Below are positions 48,485 to 58,568 of a stretch of 64,000 nucleotides of DNA, one piece after another. The notes below the pieces were generated by a model. The model did not search any database, was not told the DNA's origin, and worked only from the letters and a program-made list of their open reading frames with translations. This stretch comes from Phanerodontia chrysosporium (Eukaryota; Basidiomycota; Agaricomycetes; Polyporales; Phanerochaetaceae). The stretch covers positions 186,001 to 250,000 of the forward strand of contig MJGA01000005.1 in assembly GCA_001910725.1 (NCBI GenBank), written 5' to 3'. A program made the position numbers and the translations under genes. Position 1 is the stretch's first letter; each line of letters begins with the position of its first letter.

Positions 48485-49022
48485 TGAAGCGCCTCGGGAG
48501 CGGCTAGGCTAGACGAACCAACCTAACCCACACCCAGCAGGCTCGGAGGGGGTGAGACGGCGGTCAGTGGGACCAGCGAGGGCGACCCGAGGGTGCGTAC
48601 GAGGTGCCGAGGGGTCGCGAGACGGTCCGTGGGCGCTTACGGACGCGAGAACGCGAGCTCAGCGAGACGGTCGCGGGCGAGGTCGCAGGTAACGGGGATT
48701 GTATTGCTTGAGAGGGGGGTGTTCGTAGGTACATGTTTTGTAGTCTAAAGAATCGGGAATATTCGGAATAAAAGTGAGAGGAACATGAAGGAAAAACATA
48801 AAAACCGAAACCGCCTACAGCGGAGCTCGCGGAACGCAAGCGTGTGGCGTTGCATTGCGCGCGGCGAGCGCGTTCGAGACCGCGGTGACCATATGGCAGG
48901 GTGCCGACATCGTCCGCGAGGGTGCGAAGACCGCATGGTTGAGGCCGAGGTGCGCGGCTCGGGGCCTGCTCGGACATGGCTTCGGCGCAGCTTGCGAGCT
49001 CAGCGCGGCGCGGGGCGCATCA
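48485..49022 (-). repeat. 5' LTR (element orientation)
   Basis: 538 bp, the partner of 45345-45882. It should hold the element's promoter; no specific box is claimed. Confidence 0.93.
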
Positions 49023-51013
49023 TCGCCTCACTCACCGGACGGTCAGTGGCCTGCCCAACGCGATCCAGCTGGTCGTAAACTCTGTTACATTCCTTCCCTT
49101 ACAAGTGGGCAGCGACCGTGCGGACGAGCTCATACGGAAGCAAAAAGAGAAGTTTGCCCGTACCGCGAGCACGCTCCCTCCGGGCTTAAAGGCGCAGTAT
49201 GAGCTGCAGCTGCAGATGCTTGAGGACCCAAACGTCCCCGACTACGAGATCATCCTGCTGCCATTCATGGCTCGCTTCTTCCCCAATCCCGAGCCCGACA
49301 AGCCGTACCTCAACATGGTCCCAACGCTCGGGCGCCCCTTTAGTCGCGGGACAATCGTACGCGTGCCGCTGTTCGGTCCCGAACGTTCGAGCTGACGGTC
49401 TTTTGCCCTGCAGCACGCTGGCTCCGCCGACCCCAAGGCGAACCCCATCATCGACCCGCACTACTACGAGGAAGAGATCGACCTCGACATCATCGTCGAC
49501 GGCATCAAGTTCATACGCAAAATCGTGCAGACCGAGCCGTTCAGCACGATCATCGAGAGGGAGGAGCTGCCCGGCCCAGAGGTGCAAACAGACGAGCAGA
49601 TCTACGGTGCGTCGTGCGCGGTCGTGATCCAGCGGAGCGTGAGCTTATGGCAGCATACGCAGAGTATGTGCGGAAGAACTCTGGATCCTCTTGGCGTAAG
49701 TGGTTATGTTTTGTCTTGTGTTAGAGTCCGGTGCCTGACTGAGTTCGCAGACACCTGCGGCAGTAACTCCATGCTGCCACGGGACAAGGGCGGCGTCGTC
49801 GACAGCAAGTTCAAAGTTTACGGAACGCAGAATATCAGAGTCGTTGACCTGTCTGTGCTGCCCCTTCATACGGCGGTGCACCCACAAGGTATGAATAGCG
49901 TTTGATACTTTCGCTCTTGTATGCTAAACTTTGAACTTGCAGCGACGGTATACACCTTGGCGGAAATGGGTAAGTGCTAGTGCAATAGTAGTACTCTCGG
50001 GTCAATACTCATGAGCGTTCGTAGCTTGTGATATCATCCGAGGGTGAGAGCGCGCAATCAGGCTACATGCAAGGGAGATGTGAGATGAGAGACAGGAGTT
50101 CGAGGTGGCAGTATCCTAGTCGTATATGCTCAACGAATCGACACGCTAGTACTTGAACATGGGAATAAACTGTCTACGCACATCGGGGGAGGTATTGGAG
50201 GAGCCTAGTGGATACCCATCCGCCAGCCGAGCACCGTGTCGCCCTGTCCATGTTGGTGGTGGTAGTACTCGTAGCAGCAGTACGTTGCACTCACCGAGTG
50301 AACAGACACGCTCTCCAGATCTACACCCCTGCCCCCGCCTGACATTCCCATTCCCATTGCCGGGGCAGGCGGGGGGCGCCGAACCCTCCCGCCGCGCAGG
50401 TGATGCCTGTGCGAGGGTGAGTTCGTCTTCGAGAGCGTTCTTGACGATGCTGCACTCAGTATGCAGTGCCCGCAGGCAGAAGCCCACCTAGCTCCCGGGG
50501 GTCAAGGGGCGATGGTGAGCTGGGAGGTCAGCCTCTGAGGAGACTGTTGTATCCCAGTCAACAAGGTCATGCACGGGGTATTTGCCACGCCTGATTCGTC
50601 GTTCTCGGGTAATCGTAGCGGCGTCGACACAACGTTTTCAATGCAGTGCGTAAGCTTGGCGAGTGCGGTATATCACAAGGCCAATGGGGTGCGTCCCAGC
50701 TTCGCCTGTACCTAGCCGCCTCAGTCCACGGACTTGAATCTGCTCCCTCTCTCCAAGCTTGCGGGCTTGTCTATCAGATTTGCGCGTGTGAATTTGCGGG
50801 CACAAGCAGTTGGTGCAAGAGTTCCGAAGACGGATGTAAACATGAGAAAGCTAGGTGGCAGTGTGTGGAAGCGAGGGGGCATGTTAACACGGCGGTGCTG
50901 TTGCAGAAAGAGACTAGAGCACGGCGCGTGGAGGTGGCTGGCGAAGAGGGCACGAGTGGGTGCCAGGGCTTCTGGAGCAGCGAAAAAGTAACTAAAATCA
51001 GGAAATGGTGAGC

Positions 51014-51134
51014 AAAAAAGAAGGGCCACTCGCCGGTTAGAACCCGAGGGTTGACCGCGGAAGGTTCGGACTCCAAGTGGGTCTAGGCGATAGTAGGGAA
51101 ACTCCGCTGGCACTACCACCTAGGCCACCGTGGC
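51014..51134 (-). tRNA. tRNA-like gene or pseudogene with possible ~34-nt intron
   Basis: On the minus strand GCCACGG starts at 51134 and is followed by a perfect A box (TGGCCTAGGTGG). GCGGA and TCCGC can pair as an anticodon stem enclosing a 7-nt loop plus about 34 nt of intron. GTGGC at 51029-51025 pairs with the first five acceptor bases, and a run of six T (51019-51014) follows as terminator. The T-arm is weak: GGTTCTAACC replaces the usual GGTTCGAxTCC, and two acceptor pairs fail. The anticodon is ambiguous. It could be a decayed tRNA or a tRNA-derived SINE. Confidence 0.4.
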
Positions 51135-51904
51135 TTGTAATACATCGAACCTTACCTTCCTATATACCCGTTCAGCGCAACCGTTCCCCTGCTCCCCATC
51201 CGCAATTCGACCCCTAACGACACATCAAATACCCAAACTGCACCTGTCGTTTCTTTTTCTGGCCCTAGAAATGCCCTCTGTTGTGCACACTGTTGAGAGC
51301 AGTCGCTTTGCCCGCCAGAGTGCCTATAGACGCCCAAAAGGCCTGAGGTTCAGCTCCAGTTCGAACTCCGACCTGACGCGGCCCTCGTCCGCGGACCCTG
51401 ACAACGCCGATAAAGTTATATTTTTGCTGGTACAGTATGTACGGCTTAGAATTGGGAGAAGTCTCTGACATCTAGTCTCCGAGTCGTCGAGCGTGAGGCT
51501 TTTGCCAGCGGCCGCAATTACGGGCTCAGTCGTGACTGCATCGTGTATGTTTTATTCGAGTAGTAATTAGGAGGTGTCTTTGTCCGTTATGTTCATGTGA
51601 GCCTCCCTCAACGTCTCTTCACCATGACCCGTTTCTTGGACGATTGCCGTATTAGGACTGCGGTTTACTGGCGCGGGGCGCCCGCGCCGTGCGTGGGGCG
51701 CCGACTCCGTCGCGTCGCAACTCGCGACCTGCCCTCTCTGCAAAGCTGCCAGTGTGCAATCGAACTCCAACATCCAGTGTTGTGATGCGCAGACTCTGGG
51801 ATGGAGGAGAATAGCAAGATGATATTTTGGGATTATTCTACGAGTTTTATACCCTACATAGATTTGCTTCCATGTATCTAAAGTAGGTAATAATCAAATG
51901 AAAA

Positions 51905-52002
51905 ATGCTCGCTCTGAAAAGACGGAATCTAATCTACGGGATTGATAAGTGAACGAGAGGGATTGATAAGAGCGGAATCTAATCTACTGATTATTCAGAG
52001 CG
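51905..52002. repeat. Short direct and inverted repeat cluster
   Basis: CGGAATCTAATCTAC occurs at 51923-51937 and again at 51973-51987. GATTGATAAG also occurs twice in between. GCTCTGAA near 51911 is inverted as TTCAGAGC near 51993. It may be the remains of a small hairpin element. Confidence 0.5.
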
Positions 52003-52654
52003 GAAAAGAGGAATGGGGAAGGCGGCGAGACTTGTCCGCGCGAGACCTTGTAAGGATACGCCGACGGCGCATCTTTTGATGGGCGCTCGGCGCTTCAGCC
52101 TCCGGGCGCGCCGGAGCTTTTGACTTCCGTCTGCACGACGGTTTTGAGTGCGCCCTGGCGGGCGACTTTCAACATCCAGAGTCTCAAGTTATGCGCCTTT
52201 TGACTATTCCACCGCCCGTTCTATACACACGTGGGTAGTAAGGGCCAGCAACAGTCTCACCCAGTCCTCTCCAGGCCGCCCCACACCGAAGATATTCTCG
52301 GCGATGGTCCGTCATAGTATGCACGCTATATGCAACATGGGTTTACAGCAACGACGAGGCATTGACAAGTGAAACACTTTGTCTGGTACTCATGGCCGAG
52401 TTGACATACTCGTTTAGATGGACGGCATTGACAGGGCGTGACGACACTGCTTTCAAGGCGCAAGGCTGAAACCGCGCCGGCTGACAGCGACTAGAGTTGC
52501 AATGCACATTGCACTCCGATACGGTGTTAGCGTGCACCCATAAAAGCCTACCTCGTGAGCATCAGTTTCCTCGCATTCACACCTGCGGAGGTCCTAGGGG
52601 AAATTCCTGTGCTTCTATTCACACAAACCACTCTCTCAGGCTTCATCAAGAAGC

Positions 52655-55496
52655 ATGGCGAACAATCTTGCAGACCTCAAAGACGTTGTAGAGGGAGTTT
52701 TTGACTACATCGTCATTGGTGAGTGCCCTCAAACCATATGATGGAGGATACATACTGAACTTGTTCTCTCATTTCAATTAGGTGGCGGGGTATGCTCCAA
52801 AAATCGACGGCGTCAGGCTTATACCTTATCATACCCTGCAGACCGCAGGTTGTGTTGTTGCGAGCCGTTTATCCGAGGATCCAAACGTCTCCGTCGTGGT
52901 TCTTGAGGCGGGGCCGTCGCATTTGAACGACCCCCATATCGGTAACAGCCCAACGTTACGACCTCCTGACACGACGCTGAGATCCTAGCTTCTTTCGCGA
53001 CAGACAATCCATCTGTATTCCTGAAGGCTTTACTCGACTCCGAATATGACTACCAGTACACTACGGTCCCACAGCCCGAGATGGACAGGCCGCCGACAAT
53101 GTTTCCGCGGTAGGCGCATAGCAAACCGTTGACCATGTGGACTTGATACTCACTGTATTCTCAGTGGGCGAGGTCTTGGTGGAACCTCTCAAATTAATTG
53201 GATGATCTGGAACGTTCCGCAGCGCGAGGAGGTAGAGGGTAAGTCATTCTATGGACACGCAGCTCACTTGTCATGACACGGACACGATAGCTATTGGCAA
53301 ATTAGGAAATGAAGGCTGGACGTGGGAGAACTTCGCCAAATATCAGAAGAAAGTCCAACGGTACGTTACCTCCTTTTTAACATGCCGGCTGTCCGTGCTT
53401 GACCTAAGGTCCAGGTTTTATGCTCCGTCAAAGGACCATCTGGCGGACTTCAGGAGCTTGTACCACTTGGAGTCCGTAGGTCATGAAGGTGAGGGCGTTG
53501 CGATGTTCATCCGACTTCCCAATGGTTAACCTCGCTAGGCCCTGTTCCGTTGATCTTTTCACGTGACAGCTCTGGAGCGGAAGGCCTTTGGCAACAGGTC
53601 GGCGAACCTCTTCTCCGGGATCAAGGTCTCGATGCTCAGATTCATCTCTACGTAGAGCCTGGCGAAGCACGGTGTCAATGCAACTGATACTAGTGTATGC
53701 ATGTCTCAGTTCACATTGTCCCACTTGCGCTGACGCTTCGGATAGTTGGACGGAATGTTGGCCAATCTGATTCATACATGAAGTGCACGACTAACAAATA
53801 TGTAGGTTGTCGGAACCTACAAGAATATCTCCAATATCGATCCTAACACTGGCAAGAGGGCATATTCAGCCACGGTAAGCGCGGAGTCTACGTCATCTAT
53901 CTCTGATCTCACAGAATAGTCTGGATATACCAGACATACCTCCTTCCTGCGCTGTACAGGCCGAATCTCAAAGTGCTCACTGGCGCGTACGTTCACAAGA
54001 TATTGACAGAAGCGCAAGCCGAACGCGTTACGGCATTCGACGTGGAATTTGAACATAGCGGGAGTATTTATACAGTTCATTGCAAGACAGAGGTCGTCGT
54101 CTGTGCTGGGTGCGTGGGCTTGGCGATTTGTAGCTGAGACCACTCAATTACTATCCTATCTCAGAACGGTCAAATCACCCCATATCCTAGAACTGAGCGG
54201 CATTGGTGATCGGAATATCTTGGAGCCACTGGGGATCAATGTCAAGATTGACCTGCCTGGTGTTGGGGCGAACGTCCAAGAGCACATTTCCATGGGGTTC
54301 AATAGGTGGAGTGAGTATGAGTGTCCTCTTCGAGTGTATTGCATTGAAATGCAATACTCCAGAGATCAAAGAGGACCAGAATATCGTGACAAGCGGGATG
54401 CTTGAGGACCCTGCGCAGGCAGAGAAGCTAAGGATGGCCCTGTAAGTCAGAAGCTTTCTCATGTTGAACTCTCACGCTCTAAGACGACTTGGAGGCAGCG
54501 GTCTGTCCGACGCCATACAAATGGTCGTAAACTCGGTCTCATTCATACCTATCCAAGTCGGCAGCGATCGTGCTGACAACCTCGTGCAAAAACAAAAAGA
54601 GAAGGTCGCTCGTATTTCCAGCACGCTTTCCCCAGGTTTGAAGGCGCAGTACGAGTTGCAGCTACAGATGCTCGAAGATCCAAACGTCCCTGACTACGAG
54701 ATCCTCTTCTTCCCATTCATGATGGACATATTCCCTAACCCTGAGCCCAAAAAGCCATACCTGAACATGCTCCCGACGCTCGGGCACCCCTTCAGCCGCG
54801 GGACAATCGTACGCCTACCTCCGTCCGCTCCAGGATCTGAGTTAACCTTCAGCTCTAGCATGCTGGCTCTGCTGACCCGAAGGCCAGCCCAGTCATCGAC
54901 CCCCACTACTACGAGGAAGAAATCGACCTCGACATCATGGTCGACGGCGTCAAGTTCATACGCGAAGTCTCGAAGACTGAGCCGTTCAGCAGGACAATCG
55001 AGAGGGAGGAGCTACCCGGTCCCGAGGTACAGACGACGCACAGATCTACGGTGCGCGCGCATTTGGCATCCTATGGAGAAGTGTGCTAATGGTAGTGAGC
55101 GCAGACTACGTCCGCAAGAACACCACTTCGTCCTGGCGTAAGTCATTACAATACGTTTGATCCTTACTTACGACTTTTCACGTCGTGGGGTAGACACATG
55201 TGGTAGTAACTCTATGCTACCTAGAGAGAAAGGCGGAGTGGTCGACAGCAAATTCAGGGTTTACGGAACGCGCAATATCAGGGTCGTTGATTTGTCTGTC
55301 CTGCCCCTTCATACGGCCGTGCACCCCCAAGGTGAGGACAGTCCCTTCGCTGCCGAGGTGACAGGCTCACCCTTACATGTGCAACCAGCGACGGTGTATA
55401 CCTTGGCAGAAATGGGTGAGTACTGCGACACGAGTATTCGATACATTGTCTAATGACCGCTTAGCTTGTGACATCATCCGTGGTCGGTTCCTTTAA
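52655..55496 (+). CDS. GMC oxidoreductase E, apparent one-base deletion
   Basis: FAD-dependent GMC oxidoreductase, tandem paralogue of D, cut into many short exons. It starts MANNLADLKDVVEGVFDYIV, with the FAD motif split by introns (IGGGTAGCVVASRLSEDP). Signature 1 [19 protein letters not shown]; signature 2 VKSPHILELSGIGDRNILEP; catalytic region HTCGS-type TCGSNSMLPREKGGVVD and VLPLHTAVHPQATVYTLAEM; end ACDIIRGRFL at 55496. There is no secretion signal. Near 55033 the reading needs one extra base (PGPEVQT to DAQIY) compared with D; otherwise no stop interrupts it. Substrate is unknown; the sequence differs clearly from A-C, so D/E form a second subfamily. Confidence 0.83.
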
Positions 55497-55709
55497 ATAT
55501 TTGAGGCTGTGTGTCGGAAGCGTAATGAGATATCCTGTATATTCAAGACTCCAACAAATGAGCTATGACTCGGCTTTCGCACAATGCCCGCGAAATATAG
55601 AGCTAAACACGATAGTTCCTCGGCATTGCACGAAGGTATTTACATTGAAAGAATCGTAAACATCGCCGCAATCCACTCCTTCCGACATCAACTTCTCGCC
55701 TGTCGCAAA

Positions 55710-57217
55710 TTAGTGGCGGATGACAATGGTCTTGCGGTCAGCCTTGAGAGGCGTCGGCGCGATGTTGTGCTCAACCTCGTCGACCAGGTTGAGGACATCG
55801 CCAGCACAACCGAAGGAGAGCGTGAAGCCAGAGCCGCCCTGGCCGTAGGAGTGAATGATCTTGCTCCACGAACCGTCAGCCTTCTTGCGGAGCTCACGCT
55901 CGACACGGACGTTTTCACCGCGGACGGGGCGGAGACCCTGAACGATGGGCGACACGGAGTCGACCTCAGCCTTCTCGAGGCCGGGCACGAACTTGTTGCA
56001 GCGGTCGCGCATGCGCTTCATCTCCGGGCTATCGATCGTCAGGTCGAGCTTGCCCTCGTTGGCCTGGGCAATACCTGCACGATGTCGTCAGCACGACCCA
56101 GACGTTCGCCGCTAGAGGTCACATACCACCGAGGATGAGGATCTTGTCGTTGCGGGGCACGATGAAGACAATGCCACCGTCGTCGTCACGCTTGGCGTAG
56201 TCGTGCGCGACAACGAGCGCCTGCTCAACCTTGGGAACTTGGTGCCGTCGTTGATAATGCGGATGAGCGCGCCACGGAGCGGGTAGACAGTGCGATCGCC
56301 CGCAGCCTCGAAGGCACCAAGGCCGGTGGCGTCGATGATGTAGTGCGCGCCGAAGACGCGGAGGAGGGCATCCTCCTGCTCGAAGAGGTCGCCCGAGATG
56401 TGGTGCGTGACGAACTTGCCGCCCTTGGTCTCAACGATGGAGCGCAGCCAGAGCATGTACGCGTCGGTATCGATCACCGGGGAGGTGTGCTTGTAGGCAT
56501 CAACGACACCGGCCTCCTGGCTGACAGCGTGCTTGGTGACCAGAAGCGGGTCGCGCTCGAAGCCGGGAATCTGTGCATCATGTCAGTAAGCCGTGCAAAC
56601 CGTCGCTTGCATTCAGGCCGCACCTTAGCAGCCTCAATCTCCTTCATCTTCTCGTACTCGTCCGGGTTCTCCTCGATGGCTTGTCGAAGAAGAAGTTGGC
56701 AGTGCGCAGGCGGATACCGTGGCCGTGTTCGCCGTCGGCGGGCAGGAGCTCCTGCAGCTTCTGGAATGCGCGGTACGAAGTCATGCACCATACCTTCGAG
56801 AGCTTCAGGGAGATGAGATCGGTGTGACGGCCGCAGACGGCTGGCGGCCACTCCCAGCTGTCATCGCCGTCAGCATTGTGGCAACGTCCATATATGCGGA
56901 TAGACTCACAGGGCACCAGCGATCTGCGACGTGATGCGGTCCTCGAGGGACGCCCACTTGTCAGAGATGACGGTGACCTGGTAACCGTGGTCGAGGAGTG
57001 CCCAAGCGTTCTGCATACGTTGTTAGCAATGACCGAGAGCGGGACAGATGGTGGTTGTGCTCACGGTGAGACCAGTGACACCACCACCGACGACGAGGAC
57101 GTGCTTGCCAGCGTGGAGAGTAGCATTGGGGTTAGTGCCCTGCTTGAGAACGAGCTCGTTGTTCTCCTTGATGAGGTAAAGGTTCTTGAGGTCCTCGAGG
57201 GTGGCGGGCTTCGACAT
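55710..57217 (-). CDS. D-amino-acid oxidase
   Basis: FAD flavoprotein that oxidatively deaminates D-amino acids to keto acids with hydrogen peroxide. Exons: 57217-57065, 57010-56910, from 56857 to an AAK|GTGCGG donor near 56600, one starting IPGFERDPLLV, and one ending at 55710. The dinucleotide-binding motif is HVLVVGGGVTGLT, then WEWPPAVCG and SYRAFQKLQELLP. The C-terminal FAD domain reads IIDATGLGAFEA, YPLRGALIRI and FIVPRNDKILILGG, then YGQGGSGFTLSFGCA. The end, KTIVIRH, is not a canonical peroxisomal PTS1. Two single-C deficits break the frame: near 56677-56681 (FFFDKP to IEENPDEYEKM) and near 56233-56236 (GTKFP to KVEQALVV). Their type suggests assembly slips in a real gene. Confidence 0.9.
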
Positions 57218-58568
57218 CTTGAAAAGCGATTAAAGGGGATGTAGGTTTAAGGGCTCTAGTAGTCTAGGAGAGGATGGGAGAAGACTCTTAGAGGCGACTG
57301 TGCCGCTGCCGGTCGTCCAGCAAACAAGGGATGCTTTATACCGGGCGGAGGGCCGACAGTGCATGACAGGAATACTGATGAATATCCGATACTCCTGGTC
57401 GGCGATGCGCAATACGGTCGTATAGCGTAGCTTTCACACGCGGTAGCAGGTACATCGGTGCGATCAGGTACCAAAAGCTGCAGGTGCCGCAGCGCAGGGT
57501 GAGTCAAGACGCTTCGTGCACAGGCGGGTGCGGCGTACCCGAGCGTCAATTGCGCGGTGCATCGCGTCCACCTAGGTCCCAGCAATCTCCGCTCTGCCGC
57601 TCTATTGTGGCTGGCGCGCCTGTGTAGGGCACATGCTGCTGTTAGGCAACCGGCGCAGCGCAGTGTCCTGTTCCCGCTCGCCACTCCGACCGATGCCCCG
57701 AGCCCAATACGCTTGACGTGCGAAGGGTGTAGGGGCTCGACCGGCCAATGGTCTCGAGGTGCAGTTTGGACTAACTTCTGCCGCCGTTCCGACGGATTTT
57801 GAGCGCCACAAGGAGGTCCGGTACACGAGAGAGGAAACTCCTCAGGAATCCGCACTAGCGGACAGGAGAAGTACAGTGCACCTCCCGTGACTGTTCAGAG
57901 TCGGGTAGATCACCGGACGGTCAGCAGCGGCGCAGAGGAGGTGCTATGACAACTCACATATGACGAAGCCGGTGCAGCGCCACAAGGTCCTTGGCCGGTC
58001 AGCGTCGCGTACGAGCATACATCCGCGCCTTTACACGCATTTCCATGCCTATGAAAACGGGCCAAGAACCACCATCGCAGACGCAGGCGACTCACATGCA
58101 GCGGGTAGCGCGGTGGAGGATGTACAGCTGCTGCCGCTCATGCAGTGCTCGGTGCTCAGGGCCGTGTTGGAACGCGTGAGCCTAGACGAGCCTCATTTGT
58201 GCGAGACCACGGTGGGCCAAAGGACCCGCGCCAAATGACGCACGGATGGAAGCAGCGTACAACCGGAGATGAAAGCCCTGCAAGTGAAGTGTGAACTTCA
58301 AGGAAAGAGGAGTGAATGTATGGATACTGACCGTCCGCCTCCAAATACCCGCAGCCAGTCGGCATCTCATTGCAGTACGCCAATTCGTCATGCAGGTACG
58401 TGATCAGCCCAATGGAATAGGATTGAGACGATTGGATCCAGTGTAGTACATATTAAATAATGCCACAAGAGCAAGACAGAACACAAACGAGTGAGGAAGA
58501 AGTACGTCACCGAGTCTCAGACCCTGCACGTATAGCTGTCCGTATATCACAAACGCCTCGAGAAAACC
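57218..58568. other. Intergenic between SEY1 and D-amino-acid oxidase
   Basis: About 1.35 kb containing the D-amino-acid oxidase promoter and the SEY1 3' region. A 199-codon minus-strand frame at 57855-57256 is open but has no domain and covers the expected promoter, so it is not called. Confidence 0.35.

Larger units (their letters stand above)
45345..49022 (-). mobile_element. Gag-only LTR retrotransposon
   Basis: A complete 3678-bp element on the minus strand. Two 538-bp LTRs starting TG and ending CA differ at one position seen (45769 G versus 48909 A). A primer-binding-site candidate starts 2 bp inside the 5' LTR, a GGAGGAGGA polypurine tract abuts the 3' LTR, and a 4-bp target duplication TCGC flanks it (45341-45344 and 49023-49026). 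The interior encodes one Gag-like protein and no protease, reverse transcriptase, RNase H or integrase. It is therefore non-autonomous and must have been mobilised by a Gypsy-type partner elsewhere. Confidence 0.93.
43520..50047 (+). pseudogene. GMC oxidoreductase D, interrupted by an LTR retrotransposon
   Basis: Same domain order as paralogue E. MSDKLSGLEDVANSTFDYIV starts at 43520. An in-frame ATG at 43442 would add a hydrophobic leader; the later start is chosen because it aligns with E. Further pieces: [62 protein letters not shown] and MLEDPVQAEKLRIAL up to 45312. After a GTACGT donor the gene is cut by a 3.68 kb LTR element (45345-49022), then resumes with SGLPNAIQLVVNSV, GPEVQTDEQIY, HTCGS-like DTCGSNSMLPRDKGGVVD and VLPLHTAVHPQ, ending at 50047. 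The insertion falls in the intron between two exons, antisense to the gene. At the position homologous to E's splice acceptor the sequence is GG rather than AG, so splicing across it is doubtful. Confidence 0.85.
50048..52654. other. Intergenic between GMC D and E
   Basis: Contains a candidate intron-bearing tRNA-like gene at 51025-51134, a short repeat cluster at 51905-52002, and two unassigned open frames: 113 codons on the minus strand at 50487 and about 66 codons on the plus strand from 51271, starting MPSVVHTVESSRFARQSAYR. Neither frame has a recognised domain. Confidence 0.4.

Noticed and set aside
45345..49022. Simple tandem duplication explaining the 538-bp repeats
   Set aside because: TG/CA ends, adjacent PBS and PPT, a 4-bp target duplication and a Gag gene between them identify LTRs.
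57256..57855. 199-codon minus-strand frame upstream of D-amino-acid oxidase
   Set aside because: It lies in the expected promoter, has no domain, and two other frames are equally open.
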